DNA of 64,000 bases from Henningerozyma blattae CBS 6284 (taxonomy: Eukaryota > Ascomycota > Saccharomycetes > Saccharomycetales > Saccharomycetaceae). The number at the start of each line of letters is the position of its first letter. Positions within the stretch are counted from its first letter, which is position 1. The position numbers and the translations under genes are program-made. The stretch lies in assembly GCF_000315915.1 (NCBI RefSeq), contig NC_020190.1, forward strand, positions 1 through 64,000, read 5' to 3'. Under the pieces are notes generated by a model, which made no database searches, was not told the DNA's origin, and saw nothing but the letters and a program-made list of their open reading frames with translations. Of the stretch, positions 1 through 10,891 are shown piece by piece.

Positions 1-165
1 ACTCATATATTCCAATAAATGGACTAGACATAAAATCTCTAATATTGCATTAGATGCTGCAATATATTCTGCTTCAGTAGATGATAAACAAATGGACCTA
101 AAACCTTTAGACGATCAAATAATTGGACTACCAGCTTAGTATGTAACGACGGTAAGATAATGAAA
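1..165 (-). pseudogene. Inverted Ty5-like RNase H fragment, cut by window edge
   Basis: Read on the minus strand, this stretch encodes a peptide with the motif TEAEYIAASNA followed by LLEYM. It matches the RNase H part of the plus-strand element nearby (TGAEYIAASNA, LLEFM at about 2226-2290). The Trp of the conserved TWSSK motif is a TGA stop, and one base is missing near the LAG motif, so the copy is dead. It diverges from the plus-strand copy at many positions, so it is a separate, older insertion or an inverted rearrangement. Its 3' end lies outside the window. Confidence 0.8.
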
Positions 166-172
166 GGTTAAT

Positions 173-2540
173 ATTAATCCTTCAACTGTGCCTTCTGATA
201 ATGATAATACTTTAACTATAGTTTCTAATAATAACAATAATGATAATTCTCAAGATCAGCTGGATATAGACGAACCTGAAAACATAAGCCAAAAATCTCC
301 TAATCCTTTATTAAATGAATGGATGATAAGGATGCAAAGTGCAATCGTTGATCTACACAATGAACGTGAACATGTTTCATAACTCAGTCAAACAATTGGC
401 ACATAGAGTAGATAATGCTCTTAGAACAATTTCTGAGAATTACTCTTCATTATCGTCTATATCCACTCCTGAAGTGATTGAAGGTCGTAAAGATGTTGCT
501 CCATTACCCAAACATAGACTTGATACCGTTGCTATGATTGATGCTACTACATTAGATGCTGCTCAATCATCTAAGCGTCAACGTGTTTCTACTTCTGTGG
601 AGAACTCAGATCACTTGGTGACTCAACTCTCATCACTAAACCATGATTCCTATGACTCGCTTCAAATACTAGCCGGTTTATTAGACAATGATACTGAGAT
701 GAGTATGACAGTTAAAGACTTACATCGTAGGTATAAAGATTTGGCACAAATGACAGTTATTCCTAATGGTGCCAGGGTAGGGCAGGGTGGAACAACACTA
801 GTGTTCCTACTCCCCAAATTACGCTTTCTTCCTCCCATGTAGTTGATGCGAATGGTTCCGACGTCACAAATATTTGATTAATTGATCCAGTTGATTCTGA
901 TGATTCCCTACCTTCATTCTCTACCAGTTCTATAATATATTATGCTAAAGAATATTCAGGAAAACGAAGATTAATAAACATTGGGTATTGACTGCTATGA
1001 CAAGTGCAATTATTGCAACTGCAGCTACTCCAAATACTTATTTACAAGACATGAAATCACCTGATTCTGATAAATGGTTGGCTGCGTGTGAAAAAGAGCT
1101 CGAGTCATTCAATGCTACGCTCAGATTCCATTACCAGAAAAGGTAGACAATGCTTAGGTAGTCACTGGGTCTTTATGATGAAAAATAATGGACGGTACAA
1201 ATCAAGGTTGGTAGTTCAAGGGTATACTTAAATGGCAGGAATAGACTACTTGGAGACGTTTGCTTCGGTAGTAAGATACGATTCGGTCAGGTTGTTTTTG
1301 GCATTAGCTGCTCAATTCTCTATCCAGGTCCACCAAATGGATGTAGACACTGCCTTCCTAAACAGTGAAATTGATGGGAATGTTTATATTAAACAGCCAA
1401 AAGGCTTTGTTAATCAAGAACACCCAGATTTCGTTTGGAAATTAAAAAGGGGTATGTATGGTTTAAAACAAGCTCCACTATTGTGGAACAAACATATCCA
1501 TCATACTCTTACTCATCTTGGGTTTACTCGTCATACCACAGAACATTGCTTTTATTTTAGGTACAGTGCTTCCGTCTTGGTAATAATTGCATTATATGTC
1601 GATGATATTCTTATTGCTGGTCCTGACAAGGTAGCCGTTGAATTTGTGAAAATTGCTCTCAAAGAGGTATAGTCCATGAAAGATTTGGGATTGGTGAGGA
1701 AATTTCTGGGTATGAATATACAACATCCAAATTTCTCTATTACATTGTCAATGGAAGATTAAATCAAGAAAGCAGCACTGGCTGTCTTTCCAACTGGGGT
1801 CAAATCTAGTTATATTCCCATGTCACCCACGGTTCAATATTTTGATCCAACTTCTCCTCCTATTGACTTGTTAACTGAATATCAAACGATAATCGGTCAA
1901 TTGTTGTCTGTCGCAAATACCGGACGTCCTGATGTGGCAATTGCAGTATCATTTCTATCCAGGTTCCTTAAAGATTCAAGAGTTGTTCATCTAAATGTTG
2001 CTTATCGGGTGCTAAGATATCTGTACATCATTAAGTCTATGAAATTGACATATTCTTCTGGTCTCTACTATGATTTGAAAGTCTATTCTGATGCCTCTCA
2101 AGGTTCTACAATAGATAAACCATACTCTACCAAGGGGGGGGGGGTATATCACATACTTAGCTGGTGGTCCAGTGACATGGTCTTCAAAAAGAATTAAGTC
2201 AATCTGCCTCTCTTTAACCGGAGCAGAATATATTGCAGCATCTAATGCAGTATTAGAAATATCATGGCTAAGTCACCTTCTGGAATTTATGAAAACACCA
2301 CTTAATAAGGCTCTATTATTGATTGATAATGAACCAGCTATTAATCTGGCTTCACATCCAGTTCTACATTCAAAGACAAAACACATAGAACTGAGATATC
2401 ATAAAATTAGGAAAGTAGTCGAAGAGAAGTTGGTAGAAATAAGTCATGTCTCTGGTAAGCAACAAATAGCAGACATCATGACAAAACCGTTAGCAAGAGA
2501 ACTGTTCTCCAAAATGAAAGAAGGCTTATTATCGTAATAA
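173..2540 (+). pseudogene. Decayed Ty5-like (Ty1/copia) gag/pol remnant
   Basis: This is a degenerate retrotransposon polyprotein. Positions 173-842 encode an Asn/Ser-rich, low-complexity, coiled region (Gag or the integrase-RT linker). From about 990 the copia reverse transcriptase is recognisable: the KSRLVVQGYT motif, the HQMDVDTAFLNSEIDG block, YGLKQAPLLWN and the catalytic YVDD (about 1600). RNase H follows, with NTGRPD, TWSSK, TGAEYIAAS and DNEPAI. The RT/RNase H blocks resemble Ty5 more than Ty1, Ty2 or Ty4. In-frame stops lie at 1229, 1670 and 1760, and frameshifts lie near 370, 800, 960-1140 and 2134-2144. No complete protease or integrase core is visible, so the copy is 5' truncated or internally deleted. 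It cannot be autonomous. Confidence 0.88.
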
Positions 2541-2557
2541 GTCTAAATTAGGGGGTA

Positions 2558-3166
2558 TGTTGAAATAAGTTACATTCTTACTTAATGTGTAGCTACATGG
2601 TATTATCAGAACATTGTTTATTGGTTGAAATCTGGCGGCTATGGTTTAGTTGTTTTAGCTGCCTTGCGCGAAAATCATAATGGGATACGTTAATAAAAAT
2701 CAGCAACAAGAATGTTAATAATTCTTGCAAACATCAGAAACTTCAGATATTTTTATTAGAAGTCTCATATTCTGCTTTAATTTGTGTTTCCAAAGGATGT
2801 AACTTTTTAAGTGTGAAATTAGAGTAAAGTTTGAATTTTGTGAAAATTTTCTCCTGTATCAAAAACTATAAAAGGTTTCAATTTGAATATTTCCCCCTAC
2901 CTTTTGATTCAACCAGTATATAGTACTTGAATTTAGTGTATATTATTTTATATTGTAAAACAGCAAGGAATAGCACTTATCCCTTACGAAACAATGAGCA
3001 TTAAACCTGCTGGCACTCCTTTCAGTCCTATCATTTCTACTGCCTAGCATAACATAGCTAATCCAAATATGTCAGCAGTCCATAGTCTAGTTAGACAATT
3101 ATCACACATCTACTAAATTGCAAATTGCTAATATACAATATTAAATATTTAACTTATTTCAATCTC
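2558..3166 (+). repeat. Probable 3' LTR of the Ty5-like element
   Basis: A purine tract ending in five Gs (2545-2555) lies just past the pol stop, as a polypurine primer site does. The LTR then opens with TGTTGAAATAAGTT and appears to close with AACTTATTTCAA near 3151-3162, giving a 12-bp inverted terminal match. A TATAAAAG box is at 2867-2874. An ATG at 2995 opens a short Gag-like frame that meets a TAG after 17 codons. No matching 5' LTR is seen upstream. The right end is uncertain by about 10 bp, and the 600-bp length is long for Ty5. Confidence 0.6.
2867..2874 (+). promoter_or_regulatory. LTR TATA box
   Basis: A perfect TATAAAAG lies inside the LTR, 128 bp before the ATG at 2995. It is the likely remnant of the retrotransposon promoter. 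Confidence 0.45.
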
Positions 3167-3602
3167 AGTATTACCTTTACTTTTCTTGTGGAAAGCTTGC
3201 TAAAAGGTAAGTAAATATCCATTAGCAAAATTTTCATCAGATAGGCTTTACGTGTCGGATTTCCGTTGTCGTGTCCGACTTTCACCATCACCTCCGCCTC
3301 CGCAAGATCTTATTAACTTACATTACCATAACGACCTACAGATGATAATAAATATAGCACCATTAATTATAAATCAGGCTTGGGGTTTAAATTGGCGGTG
3401 CATAGCTAGTATAGGATATACAAACCGTACACTACTTAGACTATTAATCTATCAATTGGCAATGATATATAAACAACCAGAATCTTAACAAATAAATGCT
3501 GCCTGCTACTCCTTTCCTCTTCTTATTCTTGTTCGCACACCAGTATCAAACAATACAATTCATATTCTTAACAATTCAATCAGATTCAAACAAACTTACA
3601 CA
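3167..3602. other. Intergenic stretch right of the LTR
   Basis: I see no ATG-initiated gene. A 78-codon frame from 3252 starts at GTG and looks random. A run of CT-rich codons (3280-3305) and a TATATAAA at about 3467 precede the repeat ORF at 3603. Confidence 0.4.
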
Positions 3603-3964
3603 ATGACCTGTAATAATTCATCAATGTATACAAATTCAAATGTCATTAAACATTTTAAAACGGTAGCTAAGGAAATCAAAGAAGATGCTAAAATAACTGT
3701 TGCTAATGAAATTAATGAAACGTCCAAACCACAGTGGCCAAAGAAATTACTGAAAACTCCAAAACAACAGTAGCTAATGAAATCACAGAACAAACTAATA
3801 TTATAGTAGCAGCTGAAATTAGCGGGAGATCAAAAGCTACTTTTTCTAAGATAACGTCTCATAATCAGACAAAAACTGTAGCTGAAGAAATTAGTGGCGT
3901 ACCAAACTTAAATGTTAAAGTTAAACCTCAAAATACAACAGTAACACTCTTTAGTAAACAATAA
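3603..3964 (+). pseudogene. Broken ORF of 12-residue repeats (VA-x-EI)
   Basis: An ATG at 3603 opens a frame whose product carries imperfect 12-residue repeats of the type KTTVAKEITE or KTTVANEITE. This frame ends after a few dozen codons, but the repeats continue without interruption in another frame from 3734 to the TAA at 3962. Loss of a single A in an AAAA run near 3726-3728 explains the switch. Seven repeat-like units are visible in all, enough for an amphipathic helix or coiled coil of about 120 residues. I do not recognise the family. The alternatives are a recent pseudogene, a programmed frameshift or a sequencing error. Confidence 0.45.
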
Positions 3965-5412
3965 AATGCTATTGCTAGATTCCAGTCAAAGAAATTCTTT
4001 TTCAATTTGAGAAATATTGTGTAATATTTTCATCTTCATTTGAATATTCAGCAATATTAATAGAGTTTTATATCCAGTAATTATTATAATCATCCTTTTC
4101 TATATATTTCAATACACTCCTTAACACTTAGATTTGAAGACAATTTGATAGCATATAACCTTCTTTGATAAATTTCAAGTGTCAGTAATGACCAGCGGTC
4201 GTACTGTTCAAAATATTGTTGCTCATAGTTTAATTCTTAGTTAAGTAATCTGTTTGAATAATTATTATATTATTGTTATAAAAAATCTCCTTGCTTCTTT
4301 CGAAAGGGAATATATAATATATACAGGATATACAATGAACAGTTATAAACTTTTGGGATATTTTCGTGGTAATTTATACTCCAAAAAATGGACAGATCCA
4401 CCATCAACGAATTGATGGTCTGATATTAAAATAGAACCTATCACATCCTAATACCTTCTTAATATCACTACTTGGGTATTTTTAGTAGTGATGCCACGTA
4501 TGCTTAATGCATGTTGGATTATTTATTATATTAAGTTGTTATTAGTTGTTGTATAAAGCCACAATTACGACTAAATTCATGCTTTATTAGCTGTTAGCAC
4601 AAACCCACGACTTATGACACATAATGCCACAGCTCTGACAAGTAAAACATGAACAAATTAATGAAAAATGTGTAATAAAAGTGAAGAGCCAATTTTAGGA
4701 TGAGATTCAGGAGATCTTTAGACAATTTTGCCTCAAGTGACCAAGTAGAATATAAATATAATAGCTTATTCTTATAATTAAGAATATGTTACTTAAGAAA
4801 GCTCCAATAAAAGCCCTTTATTTTTATTTAGTGCAACTCGATTACACCAGACAACAAGAGTATTTTAATATACAAGACCATACTATATTATAGTTGAGAA
4901 TAAATGTTAGTAGGTAAGATAACAATGATGAAAGTAAACCATAGCTTATAGAAATGACAATTCAAAATAAATTATGAACTAATATATTTCCTTGATCCTG
5001 TTTTAATAATGGAAAGCTGATTTTGAGATGCTATAGTGTTGGTTAATATTTCTGTGTATAAAAACAATTGAACTATTATAACAATGGAACCGGATATTAA
5101 CTTTATATCTTGGATAACATATAAAATGAGTTATAAGTTAATACGAAATTACGGACATCATCCAATGACGCTTACCAAAAGATTTTTTGCTATTATTTTA
5201 CCACAGTAACATTAGTAGCCTTACAGTACACTCTATACCACATATAAACTACAACCTCATTTCGTGTAAATTTTTTTTGCACTAACAGGTTTATTTATCA
5301 CCAATGCACTAAGCTAATTGTGATTCTATCTGAAACTACTCATATACAAATACTATTTACTACCATATTAGTTTACCCGCTTTGTTAAGCCTTTAACATT
5401 ACGATTAAATAT
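3965..5412. other. Gene-poor AT-rich stretch with two hairpins
   Basis: No gene is supported. Two perfect inverted repeats lie close together: CCATCA/TGATGG at about 4403-4420 and ATCACTACT/AGTAGTGAT at 4464-4492. A Reb1-type TTACCCG lies at 5373-5379. Confidence 0.4.
5373..5379 (+). promoter_or_regulatory. Possible Reb1 site
   Basis: TTACCCG matches the Reb1 core (CGGGTAA on the other strand). It sits 34 bp before the small ORF at 5413, which is closer than Reb1 sites usually lie to a start codon. Confidence 0.3.
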
Positions 5413-5607
5413 ATGGAAGGACTTGTCAGACTGCCATTCACACCCACCCAGATAGCACTGTCACTTCTACGAAGAGAAGCTCACAGACTGGGCCAAGATC
5501 ATCGCGCCATTTTAAACGTGCTACAAAAGCAACACAGCAAACAGCAAAACAAAAAGCGTAAAGAAAACCAGATGACCAAACCGCTAAGGATTACGGAACC
5601 AAACTAG
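5413..5607 (+). CDS. Small basic ORF of unknown function
   Basis: This is a 64-codon ATG frame in otherwise AT-rich, gene-poor DNA. The segment is clearly richer in G+C than its surroundings. The product is basic: an amphipathic N-terminal half with many Leu, Arg and His, then a Lys/Gln-rich tail (QQNKKRKEN). There is no signal peptide, membrane segment or domain that I recognise. It could be a transposon or horizontally acquired remnant, a small orphan gene, or chance. Confidence 0.25.
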   Translation: MEGLVRLPFTPTQIALSLLRREAHRLGQDHRAILNVLQKQHSKQQNKKRKENQMTKPLRITEPN

Positions 5608-7666
5608 CATAAACTTTCAATACATGATTCTGTGGTTCTCACTCTTGGGCATGAAGGTATTTTGGCTCATCAACCAAGTTGGATTCAATGGCTCATTTTA
5701 AGAGTCAAAGAGTGACGATTCCTATAGAAATGATCCTATGAAGTACGTCGACAGCCCTTTTAAAAAAAATCAAAAAAGAAGAGAGGAAATAATTAATATT
5801 CTGTTTTAAAAACCATTACCTATCGTCCTTTTATACTTTTTCACTTGCACTCGCTTTCAGATTTTTGTTAGGGCAAGCAAATTTTCACTCGCGCGGCTTA
5901 GAACATTTTTGCAGTAGATAGACGGTTGTAGTAATCAGAATTACAGACGTTTTAAGTAGGGCTCGTAAACATCCAAGTACTATTTTATATATTTCCAAGA
6001 TAGAAATTGAAAATGAACTCTATAATTGTTGAATTGTAATTATAGAACCATAATCACTTCTTGAACTTGACAGTTCTTACCATCTTTACTATGAGATATA
6101 TTTATTTAATATATATACGTCGTTTATACCGGTAGAATTCAATCTCTTTATCAATACTAGTCAAAAATAATATGAATTCATTATGATTCTCCAATATATC
6201 TTTATAAAGCATTTACTATTGAGTTCCTAGATAATTTGTTTATGAATAACTAATACAACTCTAACTAACTATATTAAAAGAATATTTGATCTATGTAAAT
6301 CAATTTGGTATTTAACTTTCTAATCTATATATTACTAACTTTTTGATAATTAAAATACTAAAATAAAGCTCTACTGTTTCTTCTACAGCTGCTCATATCA
6401 TCAGGTATGTACTTTCAGTAAACTCTAAGATCAATTGAACTACATTCAAGGCCCGTTAACTTGTTCTATCTTTAAAAAAATGAATCATCCCTAATCTTGG
6501 TAGTTTTTCATTCAGTTGTGAAATTTTGTCTTTAATTTTACTTAGGGAGAACATGAAGCTTTAAAAATATGTTACACAAAAGATATTCAAATCCAGTTGT
6601 ATTTCCCATACGGTGTCATAATGGACACAATAAAACTGTCTCTCCTAATTTACTTCTTTATCATAAAATTAACTTTTTATTGTTTTAGCTCTTCTACCTT
6701 ACCTGAAATATAAATAATAAATTATGTTAAGTATTTGTTTTTTGACTCTTTAAGTTCTTTAAGCAATATGGTGTCAGGGTGGAGCAAGCTCCATATAAAA
6801 TATCTGATTATATTGCATCATTCACTTGTAACGGAATAGATGAATAAACGTCTTGTACAAAGAAATACTCCCGAATTTTTTTCTTAATTTATTTTTCTTA
6901 CCATCCATATTTATTTAAAATATAACTCTCTCCATCTAAGAAACCAAATGGTGTTTTGACTAAACTAACAGATATTAGCAGATATCTCAATTTTGTGATT
7001 AAAATAGCTTAATATGCTTTGCTTTTAAGTATTGCAAACTTACACCACCTGTAGGGTTCAGCTCGAAAATATTTTATTGAAGTCATACATGCTTACTCAA
7101 AAATCCAGTTCCTAGGAAGAGCTAGATCTTATATAAGAAATTTATTCCAATAAGTTAAAATTTTTAAATAATTGATATTCGTATTAAAAAAAAGTATATT
7201 ATATTCTATACTAAAAAAAAAAATAAGCTTCCCTTTTTTATTTTGATAGTCAAATTCGTGTTTAAATCATTGATATCCTACTTTGCAGCATTTGGTAAAA
7301 TATTAGAAAACTATGTGCTAAATAAATTTATATTTGAACATAATAAACGAAATATGCAATTGTAATATTTTATGACGTCTTATATAATTTATTATTATAT
7401 GTGCTTATATTAAATATAAAATGGTAAATCAGACAGACTTCAAAAGTACATAAAACTTTAACAATGAGAGAAGATATTAAATATCAAAAAATGCGAAAAT
7501 AAAAAGACAACAACGAAAGAATAGTAAATAATGAATTATAGATGTCAACACAAGTCTTACGGAAAACTTTATATTTCTTGGTATCATCTTAAAGTTGGTA
7601 TCATCTTAAAGTTTTATAATAATATCATAGAGATCATTCTAAAAATGATCAGAAGGTAATAATTGA
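5608..7666. other. Long gene-free AT-rich stretch
   Basis: There is no ORF of useful length and no recognisable RNA gene. A 14-base palindrome (TGGAGC-AA-GCTCCA) lies near 6781. A 17-bp unit (GGTATCATCTTAAAGTT) is repeated in tandem at 7580-7596 and 7597-7613, just past the stop codon of the SNG1-like gene. Confidence 0.45.
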
Positions 7667-9634
7667 TCAATTGGAGTTTGACCGAGATAAAACTTGATGC
7701 GTAGTTTCCTCATGTCCTTCTTTTTTAACTATATGGGTAGTAACTATGTGTTGAGTAATTGGTGGTTTATCTTTCTTCGAATGAGATGCATCAGCTTTGG
7801 CCTTAGCTTTGATGTTATTCCTATTTTTTTTCCAATCACAAAGCTTTATAACAAAGGGGAATAATGTATAATTTAAAGCTATCCATGCAATTAAAACACC
7901 ATAATTTCTACCCATCTTATGTTTTGAAGCATTGAACATAACAACTTTAAAAATTGTCACACAATTGTGCATTGGCAATGCATAACCTAATCTATAAAAT
8001 GGGCTATTGAGTGCAAAATCAAAGAAAGATGTTGATATATTTATAATAATAAAAGTAATGACCCAAGGCATCATTAATCTTTCTTCAAAAGTTAAGATAA
8101 CGGATAATACATTTTCATTTGCCCCAGCCATAGCCAACATTGTTAAATAAATAGTCATCCAGTATACGACAAACCCACCATCACCAAAGGCTTTTTTAAA
8201 GTTAACTTGAACCATCGCAGCTACAGCTGCCCACATAATTGAAACAAAAAATAAGGTTCCCCATTGAGATACAATTCTGAACAGAATATATTCTTTGAAA
8301 GTTAAATATTTTCTAATATTTTTATAGAGACCAGAATGTAGCACCATTTGGAAAACCGTCATTAACAGAGCAAAAACAATACCAATAGCTAAGGGGATAA
8401 AAACTTGTAGCCCTGGGAAAGGTCTATAATCATTATTTGAAAATCCAGCAAAGGAATTTTCAGCGTAGATTGTATAATTTAAATTATCTAGGATTTTAGT
8501 TTGTGAATTTGAAAGAGAAATATTATGAAATAAATTTGGAAGGTAGGTATCAGTATAATAAGCTTGGAAATACGCTTCTGCCCTTGTAAAGACTGGTACT
8601 ATTACTGATTGAACCCCTGTTGGACCTCTTGATGATTCATACCAAATTTGAAAGTTTTCAGCGAAGTTAAAAGTATTATTTTTTTGATTTTCAGGTAAGA
8701 ACGAATTAATCAAATTTTGAGTTACATTTGGACGAATATACAACGCACCCCAAAATCTTTCTCGATGGATTTGGTTAATTACATCCTCATTTATGACCTC
8801 TGTTAAATTATCCCAATTTTCAGACTTTTCTAGTTTAAATTTTTTGATATACGATGAAGTATTATAAGTTTGATATTTGGCTTTATGAGACTTGTGTAAA
8901 AAGTCCATAACGTGAGTAGTTAGCTTCATATTATCTGTTTTCATGAAGGGATAATTGTCTGAGGAGACTAAGTTATCATCTTCTATTAATACCAGAAACC
9001 TAACCCTGTTTAAAAAGTGATCTCTTCCATGCAGAGATCCCCAAAAGATTGGGAAAATAATAATCATAAAGCAATAAATACAAAGTAAACTGGTCAAGTA
9101 TCTTTTCAAAATCTTATACTTGTATCGTCCTAACCTTTGGAACATATTTTTCTCTTCTTTAGCTATGGCTATCATACTTGCAGTCTCTATCGGAGTAGCA
9201 GAAGAGCCTTCATCTTCGTTAATTTTTAATGTTGGGATTCTTTTTCGTATACTTTCAACAGTAGATTTGACATGAGAAGCTGGAACAGTCCTTGGTGAGG
9301 AAGCTGCTACATATGGTGATGGATTTGGTAAAGGTTGCATTGAAATGGTGGACGCTTTATCATCTGCATTGTTGTTGATAATATCAAGATCATTGAAATC
9401 CACGTTATTATTAATTTTACTATTATTTTGTGTAGAATCTAGTTCATCATCTAAATAATTGTAGGAAGACGTAGAGGTCAATGATGAGCAATTTGAAGTG
9501 TTAATGATTCTAACGACACTATTCACCTCATCACTATTATTGCCAGTTCCTAATAGAGTTCCAGCCAAATGGTTGGCTCCTCTTACAAGTGTGTTTCCGA
9601 CGGAGCTAGCCTTACCTTCTGTGTTTTTTGACAT
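7667..9634 (-). CDS. SNG1-family membrane protein, copy 1 (DUF3533)
   Basis: This is a 655-residue homologue of the yeast SNG1/YJR015W family (DUF3533), membrane proteins related to ABC-2-type permease folds. S. cerevisiae SNG1 raises nitrosoguanidine resistance and has been linked to plasma-membrane lipid asymmetry. The first 165 residues are a polar Ser/Asn-rich tail. The first membrane segment is at about 180-199 (ending FPIFWG), followed by a large extracytoplasmic loop with many N-x-S/T sites, then a five-segment C-terminal bundle from about residue 405. The motifs GANENVLSVILTFE and SKHKMGRNYGVLIAW are shared almost unchanged with the second copy at 13471-15807. The protein is longer than SNG1 (547 residues) because of its N-terminal tail. 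The family is certain; the substrate is not known. Confidence 0.88.
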   Translation of the reverse strand: MSKNTEGKASSVGNTLVRGANHLAGTLLGTGNNSDEVNSVVRIINTSNCSSLTSTSSYNYLDDELDSTQNNSKINNNVDFNDLDIINNNADDKASTISMQPLPNPSPYVAASSPRTVPASHVKSTVESIRKRIPTLKINEDEGSSATPIETASMIAIAKEEKNMFQRLGRYKYKILKRYLTSLLCIYCFMIIIFPIFWGSLHGRDHFLNRVRFLVLIEDDNLVSSDNYPFMKTDNMKLTTHVMDFLHKSHKAKYQTYNTSSYIKKFKLEKSENWDNLTEVINEDVINQIHRERFWGALYIRPNVTQNLINSFLPENQKNNTFNFAENFQIWYESSRGPTGVQSVIVPVFTRAEAYFQAYYTDTYLPNLFHNISLSNSQTKILDNLNYTIYAENSFAGFSNNDYRPFPGLQVFIPLAIGIVFALLMTVFQMVLHSGLYKNIRKYLTFKEYILFRIVSQWGTLFFVSIMWAAVAAMVQVNFKKAFGDGGFVVYWMTIYLTMLAMAGANENVLSVILTFEERLMMPWVITFIIINISTSFFDFALNSPFYRLGYALPMHNCVTIFKVVMFNASKHKMGRNYGVLIAWIALNYTLFPFVIKLCDWKKNRNNIKAKAKADASHSKKDKPPITQHIVTTHIVKKEGHEETTHQVLSRSNSN

Positions 9635-10891
9635 GAGTATGAGTAATATGTGGTATCTTTGCTAAAAAAAATTTAGCAGCTCGAGGTGTTATTATGTTGA
9701 TAGTTTTATTATGTAAGGATATCTTTTATTATTTTTATCTAATGCAGTAACCAACAGTTACTAACAAAATATTAGCATTCACTATTTATAATATGCTTTG
9801 CATTACAAAACTTCTACTCTGTCAAAATTAATTTATTAAGTTATTAATTATCAATATTATTTGCCTAATTTAAGGTAATAAGAGGTTGATCTATTAGCCC
9901 GTAATATTGATATGTATAAAATTCTTTTCAACACAATGAGAAGAAAAAGCAACGACAAAGGATATCTAAAACAGGAAATTAAGGGCCGGAATTGGGTATA
10001 TAAATATCTGAAAGCATGAACTAGCTCTTTCAAGGCAACCACGCAGAAAGGCCTGTAGTCTATGCATAATAACTTTAATTTCGGTTCATTGCAGAATGTT
10101 TCTCGAATTTCTGTTTTCTAAGAATTCTCGACAAATAAGGAAAAAGACGGAAATTATGATGTAGGAACTGAGGGTTAATTCCGCGGAAATAATTTCATGC
10201 ATTTGATTGAAATTACTATTTTTGTTTTTCCTCAATGTTGAAGAGGCCTTCATCATGTAATATAATAAGGTATATAATCCATTCATAAAGGGCTTGTAAT
10301 AATTATGTTTTGATAGGGTATAATTAAATAATATGGGACAAAAGAAGGTAGTAATTCTAATCATCAACTATATCTTATAAATAGGATCAAACTCTTGATG
10401 GTGTCTGGACTTTTCCTTAAGGCTTATATAGTATTCTAATATTTAAAGATTTAAGAACTAGAGTTCAAGGTAGCTTGTATATATATTGTAAAAAATTAAG
10501 GGTTTTATTAGAAATAATAAAGATATGCGATGTTCTATTTAATCTGACCTTTCTTTAGGGGACACCTTTGCGCTAACTTTGCTATACCTTTATTCAACTT
10601 AGTAAGATTTCTACATTACTAATTAACAGCAATAAGGTTAGCCTAGGGCAAAATAAATAATATTTTTTTAAAGAAAATAAAATAAAAAGGAGTACACTTG
10701 GTTATCAGCGACAGGCATAGTATTTTATATTTTTGTGTAGGAGTAGATTAAACATTTTCATCAAATATGGTTGAAGAAAAATTGTATAAAAGTTAGAAGT
10801 ATTTTAGAAAAGAAAAGAATCTTCGAACTATGTATTTACTTTTATTTATACCAAAATATAGTAAATTTGTTCATCTATACCTCACTAAAAG
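9635..10891. other. Divergent intergenic region
   Basis: This is the shared upstream region of the minus-strand SNG1-like gene and the plus-strand secreted protein gene. Two minus-strand frames (9857-10042 and 10086-10367) have unconvincing composition and I do not call them. Confidence 0.4.

Noticed and set aside
173..842. Ty5 heterochromatin-targeting motif (L-x-SS-x-P) in the Ty remnant
   Set aside because: Only loose Ser-rich matches were found (LSSIST, LSSSHV); none has the required spacing with Pro.
3252..3488. 78-codon frame right of the LTR
   Set aside because: It starts with GTG, lacks an ATG and has random composition.
9857..10042. 61-codon minus-strand frame upstream of the SNG1-like gene
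   Set aside because: It has no family resemblance and lies inside the promoter region.
10086..10367. 93-codon minus-strand frame between the SNG1-like gene and the secreted gene
   Set aside because: It has no domain or conserved neighbour, its composition is expected of AT-rich spacer, and it lies in a divergent promoter region.
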